From positions 1-41,759 of the forward strand of contig JAFVCD010000014.1 in NCBI GenBank assembly GCA_017479425.1: DNA of 41,759 bases. The letters run 5' to 3'. The notes under the pieces are model-generated. The model saw only the letters and a list, made by a program, of their open reading frames with translations, did not search any database and was not told the origin of the DNA. This document shows, piece after piece, positions 1 to 7,728 of this stretch (within the stretch, counting starts at the first letter, position 1; every line of letters starts with the position of its first letter). A program made the translations under genes and the position numbers. The DNA comes from Oscillospiraceae bacterium. GTDB lineage: Bacteria; Bacillota; Clostridia; Oscillospirales; Oscillospiraceae.

Positions 1-215
1 GGACGTCCTTTGCTCCCTCGTCCACGACGCTCAATGTACAGCCCTTCCGGGCCCTCCTCCAGATAGATCCGCTCCCATGACGCCACAAGATGATGATCGC
101 TTACATTGAACTGCCGAGCCGCCTCATGGTAACTCAGCCTTGCACTCATCATCGTCTCGACAACTTTTTGCTTGAATTCACCAGTGTATTTCTTGTTCGG
201 TATTCCTTTCGGCAT
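1..215 (-). CDS. IS3-family transposase OrfA (helix-turn-helix), partial
   Basis: The gene is read from an ATG at 213-215 on the minus strand and leaves the window at position 1, leaving about 71 residues of the N-terminus. The product begins MPKGIPNKKYTGEFKQKVVE and contains SYHEAARQFNVS and VASWERIYLEEGPEGL. This is the helix-turn-helix pattern of IS3-family OrfA, which binds the terminal repeats and is normally joined to the DDE catalytic OrfB by a frameshift. The likely ribosome binding site is GGGGTG, seven bases before the ATG; it lies inside a hairpin arm (see the 223-268 entry). The ORF is too short and truncated to say whether the element is intact. Confidence 0.8.
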   Translation of the reverse strand, partial: MPKGIPNKKYTGEFKQKVVETMMSARLSYHEAARQFNVSDHHLVASWERIYLEEGPEGLYIERRGRGSKGR

Positions 216-222
216 AAAACAA

Positions 223-268
223 CACCCCATTCGTTAGTAGTATACCATACTGTCTAACAAATGGGGTG
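223..268 (-). promoter_or_regulatory. Hairpin at the IS end covering the transposase ribosome binding site
   Basis: Positions 223-237 and 254-268 are complementary at 14 of 15 positions around a 16-base loop. On the minus strand the 5' arm lies in the terminal repeat and the 3' arm contains GGGGTG, the probable Shine-Dalgarno sequence of orfA. A TATACT box (minus strand, 239-244) lies in the loop, so a transcript started inside the element would lack the 5' arm, while read-through from outside would form the whole hairpin. The base pairing is seen; the regulatory role is inferred by analogy with the protection from impinging transcription known for IS10 and IS50. Confidence 0.6.
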
Positions 269-305
269 CAGTTCAGAATCGTTCAGGGAATTTTTGCGTC
301 CATAT

Positions 306-1676
306 TTACTCAATGCTCAGAATCTCGTCCGCGACGAAAACTCCGCTGGCGGAGGCGTGGGATAGCGAATGGGTAACACCGCTGCCGTCGCCGATTATGT
401 ACAGTCCCGGTACTACGGTTTCGAGCTTCTCATTCAGCTCGACCTCCATATTGTAGAACTTGACCTCAACGCCGTAGAGCAGGGTATCGTCGTTTGCCGT
501 TCCCGGCGCGATCTTGTCAAGGGCGTAGATCATCTCTATGATTCCGTCAAGAATACGCTTCGGAAGCACAAGGCTGAGGTCGCCCGGAGTAGCGGAGAGC
601 GTAGGTCTCAGCGTATTCTCCTCGATGCGCTTGACTGTGCTGCGGCGCCCGCGCTCAAGGTCGCCGAAGCGCTGCACGATAACGCCGCCGCCCAGCATAT
701 TACTGAGCCGTGCTATGGATTCGCCGTAGCCGTTGGAGTCCTTGAACGGCTCCGAGAAGTGCTTTGAAACGAGCAGGGCGAAGTTTGTGTTGTCCGTTTT
801 CTTTGAAGGATCCTCGAAGCTGTGGCCGTTTACGGTCACGATGCCGTTCGTGTTCTCGTTTACTACAATGCCGTTCGGGTTCATACAGAAGGTTCGCACC
901 TGATCCTCAAACTTTTTCGTGCGATAGACGATTTTCGACTCATAGAGCTTCTCGGTGATGTGGCTGAAGATCGCCGCCGGAATCTCGACTCTGACGCCGA
1001 GATCGACGCGGTTGGAATGGGTGTTTATGCCAAGCTCGGAGCAGACCGATTCCATCCACTTTGAGCCGCTTCTGCCGACTGAAACTATGCACTTCTCAGC
1101 CGTCGCCGAGCCGCCCTTGTAGTCGATTTTGAGTCCGCCCTCCATGCGCTCGATATGCTCGACCGGAGTGCGGAAGAAAAAATCAACGCTCCCCTTGAGC
1201 TCGTTGTAGATATTCTCGAGCACGACGTAGTTAATGTCGGTGCCGAGGTGGCGTACGGACGCCTCGAGGAGCTGAAGGCCGTTCTGCATGCAGAGCTTTT
1301 TGAACTCACTGCCAGCGGTGGAATAGAGCTTCGTGCCCTCGCCGCCGTAGCGCATATTGATATCGTCGACGTACTTCATAAGCTCGATGGCCTTTTCCCT
1401 GCCGATGTACTCGTAGAGCGTGCCGCCGAAGTCGTTTGTAATGTTGTATTTTCCGTCGGAGAACGCTCCGGCGCCGCCGAAGCCGTTCATGATCGCGCAG
1501 GTCGGGCAGTTTATGCAGCGGGTAATCTTCTTGCCGTCAATGGGGCACTTGCGCTTGTCAAGCGGATTGCCGGTCTCAAAAACTGCGACCCTTATGCCCG
1601 GCTTTTTTGTAACAAGCTCGTAGGCAGAAAAAATACCGCCGGGTCCCGCACCGACGATTATTACATCATAATCCAT
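306..1676 (-). CDS. NAD(P)/FAD-dependent oxidoreductase, COG2509 type
   Basis: This is a 456-residue flavoprotein. The N-terminus MDYDVIIVGAGPGG is the dinucleotide-binding fold that holds FAD. A cysteine-rich stretch around residues 50-65 (CPIDGKK, then CINCPTC) is followed by GFGGAGAFSDGKYN, a block characteristic of uncharacterised FAD-dependent dehydrogenases of COG2509. The C-terminus (LYIIGDGSGVTHSLSHAS) is the second FAD contact. Substrate and partner are not known for this family. I chose the ATG at 1676, seven codons inside the longest frame, because AGGAG lies ten bases before it and nothing useful precedes the upstream ATG. The gene stands alone between an IS end and the terminator of the nucleoside transporter operon; it may be read from its own promoter in 1680-1745. 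Confidence 0.85.
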   Translation of the reverse strand: MDYDVIIVGAGPGGIFSAYELVTKKPGIRVAVFETGNPLDKRKCPIDGKKITRCINCPTCAIMNGFGGAGAFSDGKYNITNDFGGTLYEYIGREKAIELMKYVDDINMRYGGEGTKLYSTAGSEFKKLCMQNGLQLLEASVRHLGTDINYVVLENIYNELKGSVDFFFRTPVEHIERMEGGLKIDYKGGSATAEKCIVSVGRSGSKWMESVCSELGINTHSNRVDLGVRVEIPAAIFSHITEKLYESKIVYRTKKFEDQVRTFCMNPNGIVVNENTNGIVTVNGHSFEDPSKKTDNTNFALLVSKHFSEPFKDSNGYGESIARLSNMLGGGVIVQRFGDLERGRRSTVKRIEENTLRPTLSATPGDLSLVLPKRILDGIIEMIYALDKIAPGTANDDTLLYGVEVKFYNMEVELNEKLETVVPGLYIIGDGSGVTHSLSHASASGVFVADEILSIE

Positions 1677-1745
1677 ATCTGTACATCTCCTATGCACATA
1701 TTTTCAATAATATTATAAACCCGAAGTGCGGTTTTTGCAATACTA

Positions 1746-1776
1746 GAAAAATCCCGCCCGTTTTTTAACGGACGGG
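1746..1776 (-). terminator. Intrinsic terminator of the nucleoside transporter operon
   Basis: On the minus strand CCCGTCCGTT pairs with AACGGGCGGG (arms 1767-1776 and 1753-1762, one G-U pair), followed by ATTTTTC. It begins eight bases past the permease stop codon. Confidence 0.85.
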
Positions 1777-1783
1777 AAAATTT

Positions 1784-2776
1784 TTATCTGTCCTCGCGGA
1801 AATACGCAAGTCCGAGGCTCTCGGGCGGCTGATTTTCCTTCTTGTTTCTCATGGAGGTTATGACGAGAACGATGATGGTCATGAGATAAGGCAGCGCCTT
1901 GTAGAGCTCGCGCACAGCGGCGATGCCGCCGGTGGGCAGGAGGTTTATGGCGAGGATGTACACGCCGCCGTAGAGAATGGAGGCGAGCACGCCGATATCC
2001 GGCTTCCAGATGGTAAAGATAACGAGCGCGATGGCAAGCCAGCCGCGGTCGCCGAAGCCGTCATTCGACCAGACGCCGGAGGCGTAGTCCATAACATAGT
2101 AGAGTCCGCCGAGGCCTGCTATCATAGAGCCGACGCAGGTTGCGACGTACTTATATCTGCCGACGTTGATTCCGGCGGCGTCCGCAGTCTTGGGATTCTC
2201 TCCGACGGCGCGCAGGTGAAGTCCGAGGCGCGTCTTATTGAGAACAAACGCGGCGACAAAGGCGATGATGATCGCGGTGTACGCGAGGAAGCTGTAAGAG
2301 AGGAACATCTCGCCAAACCAGCCGAGGGAGTCGGCAAACGGTAGCTTCGTGCGGAAGAAGGCGCTCGTCTGGCTGAGTGCGAGCGAGGGAACGTCCGCGC
2401 CGGAGATCTTGATGAGCGAGCCGCCGAAGAAGTTGCCTATACCCACGCCGAAGGTGGTGAGCGCAAGGCCGGTGACGTTCTGATTTGCGCGGAGGGTAAC
2501 GGTCAGGAACGAATAGATAAGTCCCATAATGAGCGAGCCGAGAAGCGAGCAAAGGAGCGGAATCAGAACTCCGAGGAAGGGATTGAGCGCCGCGCCGGAC
2601 TGCTCGTAGAAGAACGCGCCGATAACGCCCGAGATGGCGCCGACGTACATAACGCCCGGGATACCGAGGTTGAGGTTGCCGCTCTTTTCGGTAAGGGTTT
2701 CACCGGTGGAGCCGAAGAGAAGCGGAATGCCCTGTTGAATAGCTCTCGAGAAGTAGAAGGCGATCTGTGACATCAT
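1784..2776 (-). CDS. nupQ: Nucleoside ABC transporter permease, NupQ-like
   Basis: The product (330 residues) is a polytopic membrane protein of the branched-chain/sugar-nucleoside permease family (BPD_transp_2). It has a conserved N-terminal TEKSGNLNLGIPGVMYVGA block, GNFFGGSL near the middle and AVGENPKTADAAGINV in the cytoplasmic loop that contacts the ATPase. Together with the upstream permease it would form the membrane channel of a purine nucleoside importer related to B. subtilis NupNOPQ. GGAGG lies ten bases before the ATG; a second ATG follows immediately. It starts two bases after the preceding permease stops and is the last gene before the operon terminator. Substrate (guanosine or other nucleosides) is inferred from the family and from the linked xpt gene. 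Confidence 0.88.
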   Translation of the reverse strand: MMSQIAFYFSRAIQQGIPLLFGSTGETLTEKSGNLNLGIPGVMYVGAISGVIGAFFYEQSGAALNPFLGVLIPLLCSLLGSLIMGLIYSFLTVTLRANQNVTGLALTTFGVGIGNFFGGSLIKISGADVPSLALSQTSAFFRTKLPFADSLGWFGEMFLSYSFLAYTAIIIAFVAAFVLNKTRLGLHLRAVGENPKTADAAGINVGRYKYVATCVGSMIAGLGGLYYVMDYASGVWSNDGFGDRGWLAIALVIFTIWKPDIGVLASILYGGVYILAINLLPTGGIAAVRELYKALPYLMTIIVLVITSMRNKKENQPPESLGLAYFREDR

Positions 2777-2778
2777 AA

Positions 2779-3867
2779 TTACTTCGCCTCCTTTTCAGTG
2801 TTGTGAACAAGGTCTATGCGGTAGTTGATGAAGAACTCGCTTCCGATGATGAAGAAGAGGATTATGCCGGTGAGGATATCGGAGAAGGACTTGTTAAGTC
2901 CGAATTTGGAGGTGATGTCGCTCGAGCCGCGCTCGAGGAAAACGAGGATGAACGAGGTGACTATCATGACTACGGGGTTGAACTTCGCAAGCCACGATAC
3001 CATAACCGCCGTGAAGCCGCGTCCGCCGGCGATCGTTGTGGAGATCGAGTGATCGGTGCCGCCGACGAGCAGAAGTCCTGCAACGCCGCAGAGCGCGCCG
3101 GAGAGGAGCATCGTGCGGACTATGACCTTCTCGACCTTGATTCCGACGTAGCGCGCGGTCTTTTCGCTCTCACCGACGACGGTGAGCTCATAGCCGTGCT
3201 TTGAGTAGTTGAGGTAGATGTAGACGAACACGACAAGGATTGCGACGATGATGACGTTCAGAAGATATCTCTGACCGCCGAGCACCGGGAACCAGCCCGC
3301 CTCGGTGGCGGGATTGATAACGCCGACGATGCCGCTTCCCTTCTTATCCCAGATGTTGCAGAAGTAGGCGACAAGCTGAGTTGCGATGTAGTTCATCATG
3401 AGGGTGAAGAGGGTTTCGTTAGTGTTCCACTTCGCCTTGAATATAGCGGGGATTCCGCCCCAGATGGCGCCCGCGACGATGGCGGAGACCGTCATCATAA
3501 GTATGAGCACCCAGTTCGGCACGACATCTCCGAAATAGATCATGCACGCGGCGCACGCGAGGCCGCCCATAAGTATCTGACCCTCGCCGCCGACATTCCA
3601 GAAGCGCATTCTGAAGGCGGGAGTTACCGCGAGCGAAACGCAGAGGAGGATCGCGATGCCCTGAAGGGTCGCCCATATCTTGCGGCTCGTTCCGAAGGAG
3701 CCGGAGATCATCGCGGAAAATACATTGAGCGGGTTTTCGCCCGTGAAGAGCATTGTGACGACGGCGCAGACGACGAGGGCAAGCGCGATCGCGATAACGC
3801 GGATGAGAAGCGACTTCCACCACGGCATGGCGGGGCGCCTGGAAACGTGAAAGAGCTTATTTTTCAT
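2779..3867 (-). CDS. nupP: Nucleoside ABC transporter permease, NupP-like
   Basis: A 362-residue integral membrane permease, paired with NupQ as the second half of the channel. Features include an N-terminal cytoplasmic stretch, a first membrane helix near residues 20-45, FWNVGGEGQILMGGLAC (residues about 88-105, the EGQ motif of this permease family) and VVGESEKTARYVGI, the cytoplasmic coupling loop. The start codon overlaps the end of the ATPase gene by 11 bases, so translation is probably coupled; a G-rich ribosome binding site lies inside the ATPase's last codons. Assignment to nucleoside rather than sugar transport rests on the BMP-family binding protein in the same operon. Confidence 0.88.
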   Translation of the reverse strand: MKNKLFHVSRRPAMPWWKSLLIRVIAIALALVVCAVVTMLFTGENPLNVFSAMISGSFGTSRKIWATLQGIAILLCVSLAVTPAFRMRFWNVGGEGQILMGGLACAACMIYFGDVVPNWVLILMMTVSAIVAGAIWGGIPAIFKAKWNTNETLFTLMMNYIATQLVAYFCNIWDKKGSGIVGVINPATEAGWFPVLGGQRYLLNVIIVAILVVFVYIYLNYSKHGYELTVVGESEKTARYVGIKVEKVIVRTMLLSGALCGVAGLLLVGGTDHSISTTIAGGRGFTAVMVSWLAKFNPVVMIVTSFILVFLERGSSDITSKFGLNKSFSDILTGIILFFIIGSEFFINYRIDLVHNTEKEAK

Positions 3868-5389
3868 CCTTCGTTCCCCCCAATCTTGTCATCATCATGC
3901 CGACGTCGCGCTTTTTGGCGCCGCGGCCTGGTACTATGCCGCTGACCTTGCCGCCGCACAGGACGAGAATACGGTCGCTTAGCTCAAGAAGCACGTCGAG
4001 ATCCTCGCCGACATAAATAACGGCGACTCCTGCTTCCTTCTGCTTGTTGATAAGGTCGTAGATCATGTAGCTCGCGTTAATATCAAGTCCGCGGACGGCG
4101 TAAGCCGTGAGCAGAACGGTCGGCGCCTCGGAAATTTCGCGTCCGACAAGCACCTTCTGTACGTTTCCGCCAGAGAGAAGTCTGACCGGAGTCGAAACGG
4201 ACGGGGTCACTACCTCGAGATCGTGGACAACCTTCTCTGCTAACTTGTGCGGTGTCTTGCGGTCGGCAAAAAGTCCCTTGCCGCGTCGGAAGGAGCGGAG
4301 CATCATATTGTCCGAGAGATCCATATTGCCGACAAGTCCCATGCCGAGGCGATCCTCAGGCACGAACGAGAGCGCAACGCCCATATTCTGAATAGCGAGC
4401 GGATCCTTTCCGAGAAGCTCCTCGCGCTTGCCGTCGTCCTCGATATATGTGACGGTGCCGCTCTCAACCGGCTGAAGTCCGGCGATAGCCTCCAGAAGCT
4501 CCTTCTGTCCGCAGCCGGAGATGCCCGCGATTCCGAGTATCTCTCCGGTGTTGGCGGTGAAGGAAACGTTGTCGAGCTTGATAATGCCGTCCATATCGCG
4601 GACGGTGAGGTTTTTGACCTCGATGCGAGGCTTCGGATCCTTCGGCTCTGGGCGGTCGATGTTCAGAACGACCGGTCTGCCGACCATCATGTTGGTCATT
4701 TCCTGTGCGTTTGTGTCCTTCGTGAGCATATCGCCGACAAAGTGTCCGTGGCGCAGAACAGCGACGCGGTCGGAGAGCGCCTCGACCTCGTGCATCTTGT
4801 GCGTGATGATAACGATAGCCTTGCCGTCATCGCGCATCGCGCGCAGGACGTTGAAGAGCTTGTCCGTCTCCTGCGGGGTGAGAACGGCGGTCGGCTCGTC
4901 GAGGATAAGTATCTCGGCGCCGCGGTAGAGCGCCTTGACTATCTCGACGGTCTGCTTCTCGGAAACGCTCATCTCGTAGATCTTCCTGTCGGGATTAACG
5001 TCAAAGCCGTAGGTGTCGCAGATCTTCTTTATCTGCTCCCGCGCGCCCTTGAGGTCGAGCTTTCCGGGCAGGCCGAGAACTATGTTCTCAGTCGCGGAGA
5101 GCACGTCGACGAGCTTGAAGTGCTGATGTATCATGCCGATTCCGAAGCCGAAGGCGTCCTTCGGCGAGGCGATGGTCACGGGCTTGTCGTCGATGTAGAT
5201 CTCACCCTCGTCCGGGAAGTAAATGCCGGAGAGCATATTCATAAGGGTGGTCTTGCCGCTGCCGTTCTCGCCGAGCAGGGCGAGGATCTCGCCGCGGTAA
5301 ATATCCAGCCAGACCTTGTCGTTGGCTATCTTTGAGCCGAAGGCCTTGGAAATGTCTCGCATCTTGATAACCGGAGTTTTTTCTGACAT
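3857..5389 (-). CDS. nupO: Nucleoside ABC transporter ATP-binding protein with two ABC domains, NupO-like
   Basis: A 510-residue protein with two ABC cassettes in tandem. The first has a full Walker A (GENGSGKTT), a degenerate signature (MSVSEKQ) and Walker B ILILDEPTAVLTP. The second has a degenerate Walker A (GISGCGQKE), the signature LLSGGNVQK and VLLTAYAVRGLDI where relatives usually have a QPTRGLD-like segment. This asymmetric layout is typical of ATPases that energise sugar and purine nucleoside importers. It has AAGGAG seven bases before the ATG, 275 bases downstream of the binding-protein gene, and overlaps the next permease. The long structured gap before it is consistent with lower expression than the binding protein (inference). 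Confidence 0.9.
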   Translation of the reverse strand: MSEKTPVIKMRDISKAFGSKIANDKVWLDIYRGEILALLGENGSGKTTLMNMLSGIYFPDEGEIYIDDKPVTIASPKDAFGFGIGMIHQHFKLVDVLSATENIVLGLPGKLDLKGAREQIKKICDTYGFDVNPDRKIYEMSVSEKQTVEIVKALYRGAEILILDEPTAVLTPQETDKLFNVLRAMRDDGKAIVIITHKMHEVEALSDRVAVLRHGHFVGDMLTKDTNAQEMTNMMVGRPVVLNIDRPEPKDPKPRIEVKNLTVRDMDGIIKLDNVSFTANTGEILGIAGISGCGQKELLEAIAGLQPVESGTVTYIEDDGKREELLGKDPLAIQNMGVALSFVPEDRLGMGLVGNMDLSDNMMLRSFRRGKGLFADRKTPHKLAEKVVHDLEVVTPSVSTPVRLLSGGNVQKVLVGREISEAPTVLLTAYAVRGLDINASYMIYDLINKQKEAGVAVIYVGEDLDVLLELSDRILVLCGGKVSGIVPGRGAKKRDVGMMMTRLGGTKDEK

Positions 5390-5425
5390 TATACAGCTCC
5401 TTTTTAACTCTTATATACCACAAAT

Positions 5426-5532
5426 ACTGCACAGGAAAGCACAGAACTGAAAGTGTTCTGGGCGATCCTCTGCAGTACAGATTTATGATAATCGGGGTCT
5501 GCCCCCGCCTATTGGCAGGAGCCCCCGTTATC
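5426..5532 (-). other. Two large intercistronic hairpins before the ATPase gene
   Basis: 5426-5476 is a stem with three nested complementary blocks: ACTGCA/TGCAGT, AGGA/TCCT and CAGAAC/GTTCTG. 5487-5532 pairs GATAATCGGGG with CCCCGTTATC (one base unmatched) around a C- and G-rich inner stem. They lie between the binding-protein gene and the ATPase gene. Such structures often stabilise the upstream message or reduce downstream transcription, which would give more binding protein than transporter; here that is inference. Neither is followed by a clear U run on the minus strand, so they are not simple terminators. Confidence 0.55.
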
Positions 5533-5562
5533 AGCGAATGGATAATTGTTCTGTCAACACAA

Positions 5563-5661
5563 GCACGAGAGATTTTTTGTCGAGACGATGATGAATTATC
5601 GAAGCTGTACTTTGTGTACTGCGAGATAATTCAGTGAAGTATCGGCAGAAAAGATCCGTGC
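5563..5661 (-). repeat. Structured intergenic repeat, copy A
   Basis: This copy begins four bases after the stop codon of the BMP lipoprotein gene and folds end to end as one long stem. Outer pairs are GCAC/GTGC, then GATTTTTT with AAAAGATC, then GTCGA/TCGGC. The apical part is GAATTATC/GATAATTC, an internal loop GAA/GA, a stem gctGTAC/GTACtgc and a TTTGT loop. The copy at 11906-12007 has the same loops and unpaired bases but different, still complementary stems. It contains no ORF. The function is unknown; it may be a mobile hairpin repeat or an RNA processing or 3'-end element. Confidence 0.75.
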
Positions 5662-5664
5662 GGC

Positions 5665-6936
5665 TTAGGCGTCGATGTTGGTGATGCCGTCAATATCGAT
5701 GTCGAAGTACGGAGCGGAACGGTACTCGGACTCGTGGAAGTAGCCGTCGGAGATGACGTTGGTCTCAGGCTGGAAGTCGCCCATATCGTCAACGTCTGCG
5801 AGGTACTCAGTAAGGCTTGCGCCGCCGACGGTGAAGGTATCGGTAGCAAAGACCTTGAGAGTGCCGGCCTCGAACTGAGCCTTGACCTCCGCAAGCTTCT
5901 CGGCAGTGCCGGCTGCGGCGGCCTTCTCATTGAGCTCGCTGAGCTCGACGGAGCTTGTGGCGATGGTGCCGGTCCAGTCAGCCTCAAGAGCGGTGCCGGT
6001 GCGGGCGCAGTCGATCATGTGGAGGAAGTAGGGCTCCCAGTTAATGCGGCTGGAGATGATGAAGGTGTTGGGGCAGGCGGCGACGGTGGAGCCGTTGTAG
6101 CTTACGTCGGGAACACCGGCGGTCTCGCAGGCGGTCGGAGCGCCCATGGAGTCAGCGTGCTGGCTGATGAGCTTGCAGCCGCGGTTGATGAGCTTGTTTG
6201 CGGCCTCCTTCTCGAGAGCCTCGTCATACCAGGAGTTGGTGAAGGTTACCTCCATGGTAACGGTCGGGCAGACGGAACGGGCGCCGAGGAAGAAGCTGGT
6301 GTAGCCCGACTTGACCTCTGCATAGGGGAAGGCGCCGACATAGCCCATCTTAGCCTCGTCAGCGGTGAACTCACCGTTTGCGATCATCTCGTTGAGCTTG
6401 AGTCCTGCGGCAACGCCTGCAAGATAACGGCCCTCGTAGATGGCGGCGAAAGCATTGTGGAAGTTGTCAAGACCGGTGGTGTGAGCCTTGGTGCCGGTGG
6501 CGTGGCAGAACATAACGTCAGCGTGAGCCTTGGCAGCCTGGATCATGAAGTCCTCGTGGCCGAAGGAGTCTGCGAAGATTACGTTGCAGCCCTCGTCGAT
6601 GAGCTCCTCAGCGGTATCGAAGCACTCAGAACCCTCGGGAACGTTCGACTTGATGATGTACTCAACGCCGGCGTTTGCACAGGCGGCCTTGGCGGCGTCG
6701 ATGAAGTTCTTGTCGTAGGTGGAGTTCTCGTCGTGGAGGGTGATGAAGCCGACCTTTACGGTCTTGCCCTCAGCTGCCGGGGTATTGTTCGTTGCGGGAG
6801 TATCGTTGGTTGCCGGAGCATCGTTGTTTGCGGGGGTGGAGTTTGCATTGTCGTTAGAGGCAGGCTGAGAAGAGCAGCCGGCGAGAACGCCAATGACCAT
6901 GATAGCGCAGAGAGCGATAGCAAGGATTTTTTTCAT
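5665..6936 (-). CDS. BMP-family substrate-binding lipoprotein of the nucleoside transporter
   Basis: The 423-residue product starts with a lipoprotein signal peptide (LAGCSS; the cysteine at about residue 21 is lipidated). A low-complexity Asn/Thr/Pro/Ala linker to about residue 58 follows. The mature domain starts KVGFITLHDENSTYDKNF and is of the BMP (basic membrane protein) family, which binds purine nucleosides and hands them to BPD_transp_2-type permeases. AGGAGG lies 11 bases before the ATG. It follows xpt by about 120 bases and is followed by a 275-base structured gap before the ATPase gene. The ligand is inferred from family and context; BMP proteins may bind guanosine, adenosine, inosine or xanthosine. 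Confidence 0.9.
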   Translation of the reverse strand: MKKILAIALCAIMVIGVLAGCSSQPASNDNANSTPANNDAPATNDTPATNNTPAAEGKTVKVGFITLHDENSTYDKNFIDAAKAACANAGVEYIIKSNVPEGSECFDTAEELIDEGCNVIFADSFGHEDFMIQAAKAHADVMFCHATGTKAHTTGLDNFHNAFAAIYEGRYLAGVAAGLKLNEMIANGEFTADEAKMGYVGAFPYAEVKSGYTSFFLGARSVCPTVTMEVTFTNSWYDEALEKEAANKLINRGCKLISQHADSMGAPTACETAGVPDVSYNGSTVAACPNTFIISSRINWEPYFLHMIDCARTGTALEADWTGTIATSSVELSELNEKAAAAGTAEKLAEVKAQFEAGTLKVFATDTFTVGGASLTEYLADVDDMGDFQPETNVISDGYFHESEYRSAPYFDIDIDGITNIDA

Positions 6937-7057
6937 GTTGGATTTTTCCTCCTAAAAATAATGTCCAATTCTGCTTCTTGCTTCTATATGAAACCGCTGT
7001 TGCGGTCACACGCTGAAAAACGGGAATAAAAATGCGCTCACACGCGCGCTCGGGCGC

Positions 7058-7630
7058 TTATGAGCGGAATTTTATATCTGTATCGTTCATCTCGTCGATG
7101 ATGGCAAGGCTCTCGCAGCGGATGCCCATAGCGCGCACCTCGTCGCCGCCCTTCTGGAAGCCCTTTTCGATGGCGCAGGAGCAGCCGGCAATCTTCGCTC
7201 CGGCCTGCCTGCACAGCGCAATAAGACCCTTGAGGGCGTTGCCGGCGGCAAGAAAATCGTCCACGATGAGGACGCAGTCCTTCTCTGTGAGATAGTCCTT
7301 GGAGACCATGATGGTATTGTCGATGTTGTGTGTGAAGGAGTGCACGGTGGCGGAGTAGACGTCGCCGTCCACATTGGAGGTCTTATGCTTTTTCGCAAAG
7401 ACAACGGGCGCGTTCATGGCAAGACCCACCGCAGTAGCGATCGCAATGCCGCTGGACTCGATGGTGAGTATTTTATTGACGCCGCAGCCGTCAAAGAGGC
7501 GCGCGACCTCGGCCGCCACGGAGCGCAGGAATGCTACGTCGATCTGCTGATTGAGGAAAGAGCCGACCTTAAGGATACCGCCGGGAAGAACCTCGCCCTC
7601 GGCAAGGATTTTCTCTTCCATAAGCTGCAA
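7058..7630 (-). CDS. xpt: Xanthine phosphoribosyltransferase
   Basis: This gene makes XMP from xanthine and PRPP in purine salvage. The product (190 residues) starts LQLMEEKILAEGEVLPG and has LKVGSFLNQQIDVAF, which matches the N-terminal pattern of Xpt. It carries TIESSGIAIA and VFAKKHKT, and the PRPP loop VLIVDDFLAAGNALKGL at about residues 122-138. I place the start at the TTG at 7628-7630, because GGAGG lies eight bases before it and Xpt proteins begin just there; the longer frame would run back through the terminator. It is first in the operon with the nucleoside importer, behind a promoter, a purine-riboswitch-like leader and a terminator, so excess purine base probably shuts off salvage and uptake together. 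Confidence 0.9.
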   Translation of the reverse strand: MQLMEEKILAEGEVLPGGILKVGSFLNQQIDVAFLRSVAAEVARLFDGCGVNKILTIESSGIAIATAVGLAMNAPVVFAKKHKTSNVDGDVYSATVHSFTHNIDNTIMVSKDYLTEKDCVLIVDDFLAAGNALKGLIALCRQAGAKIAGCSCAIEKGFQKGGDEVRAMGIRCESLAIIDEMNDTDIKFRS

Positions 7631-7644
7631 CGTAAACACCTCCG

Positions 7645-7686
7645 AAAAAATATAAAAACGGCAAACGATAAAAAACACGTCTGCCG
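7645..7686 (-). terminator. Leader terminator just upstream of xpt
   Basis: On the minus strand CGGCAGACG pairs with CGTTTGCCG (one G-U) around a U-rich loop and is followed by TTTTTATATTTTTT. It ends about 15 bases before the xpt start codon and lies downstream of the purine-riboswitch-like aptamer, so it is the likely switch output. Confidence 0.85.
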
Positions 7687-7728
7687 CAATAGACAATTCT
7701 CCCCCGATTATCTCGGGAGTATCTTAAA

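Larger units (their letters stand above)
1..275 (-). mobile_element. End of an IS3-type insertion sequence (cut by the window edge)
   Basis: The element reads leftward out of the window. Its outer end is taken as position 275: the minus strand begins TGAACTGCACCCCATTTG, which resembles the terminal repeat of IS3-family elements (TGAACTG followed by a C-rich block and TTAGACA). A transposase orfA starts about 60 bases inside. The other end, orfB and any target duplication lie outside the window. The element stops about 30 bases downstream of the stop codon of the flavoprotein gene, so it does not interrupt that gene. Family assignment is from the end sequence and the orfA protein; the exact group is not determined. 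Confidence 0.75.

Noticed and set aside
5734-7029. A 431-codon open frame on the plus strand
   Set aside because: It is antisense to the BMP lipoprotein gene, with simple composition and no start signal.
7631-7696. N-terminal 22-residue extension of Xpt
   Set aside because: It would be translated through the leader terminator and lacks a ribosome binding site; the TTG at 7630 fits the family start and spacing.
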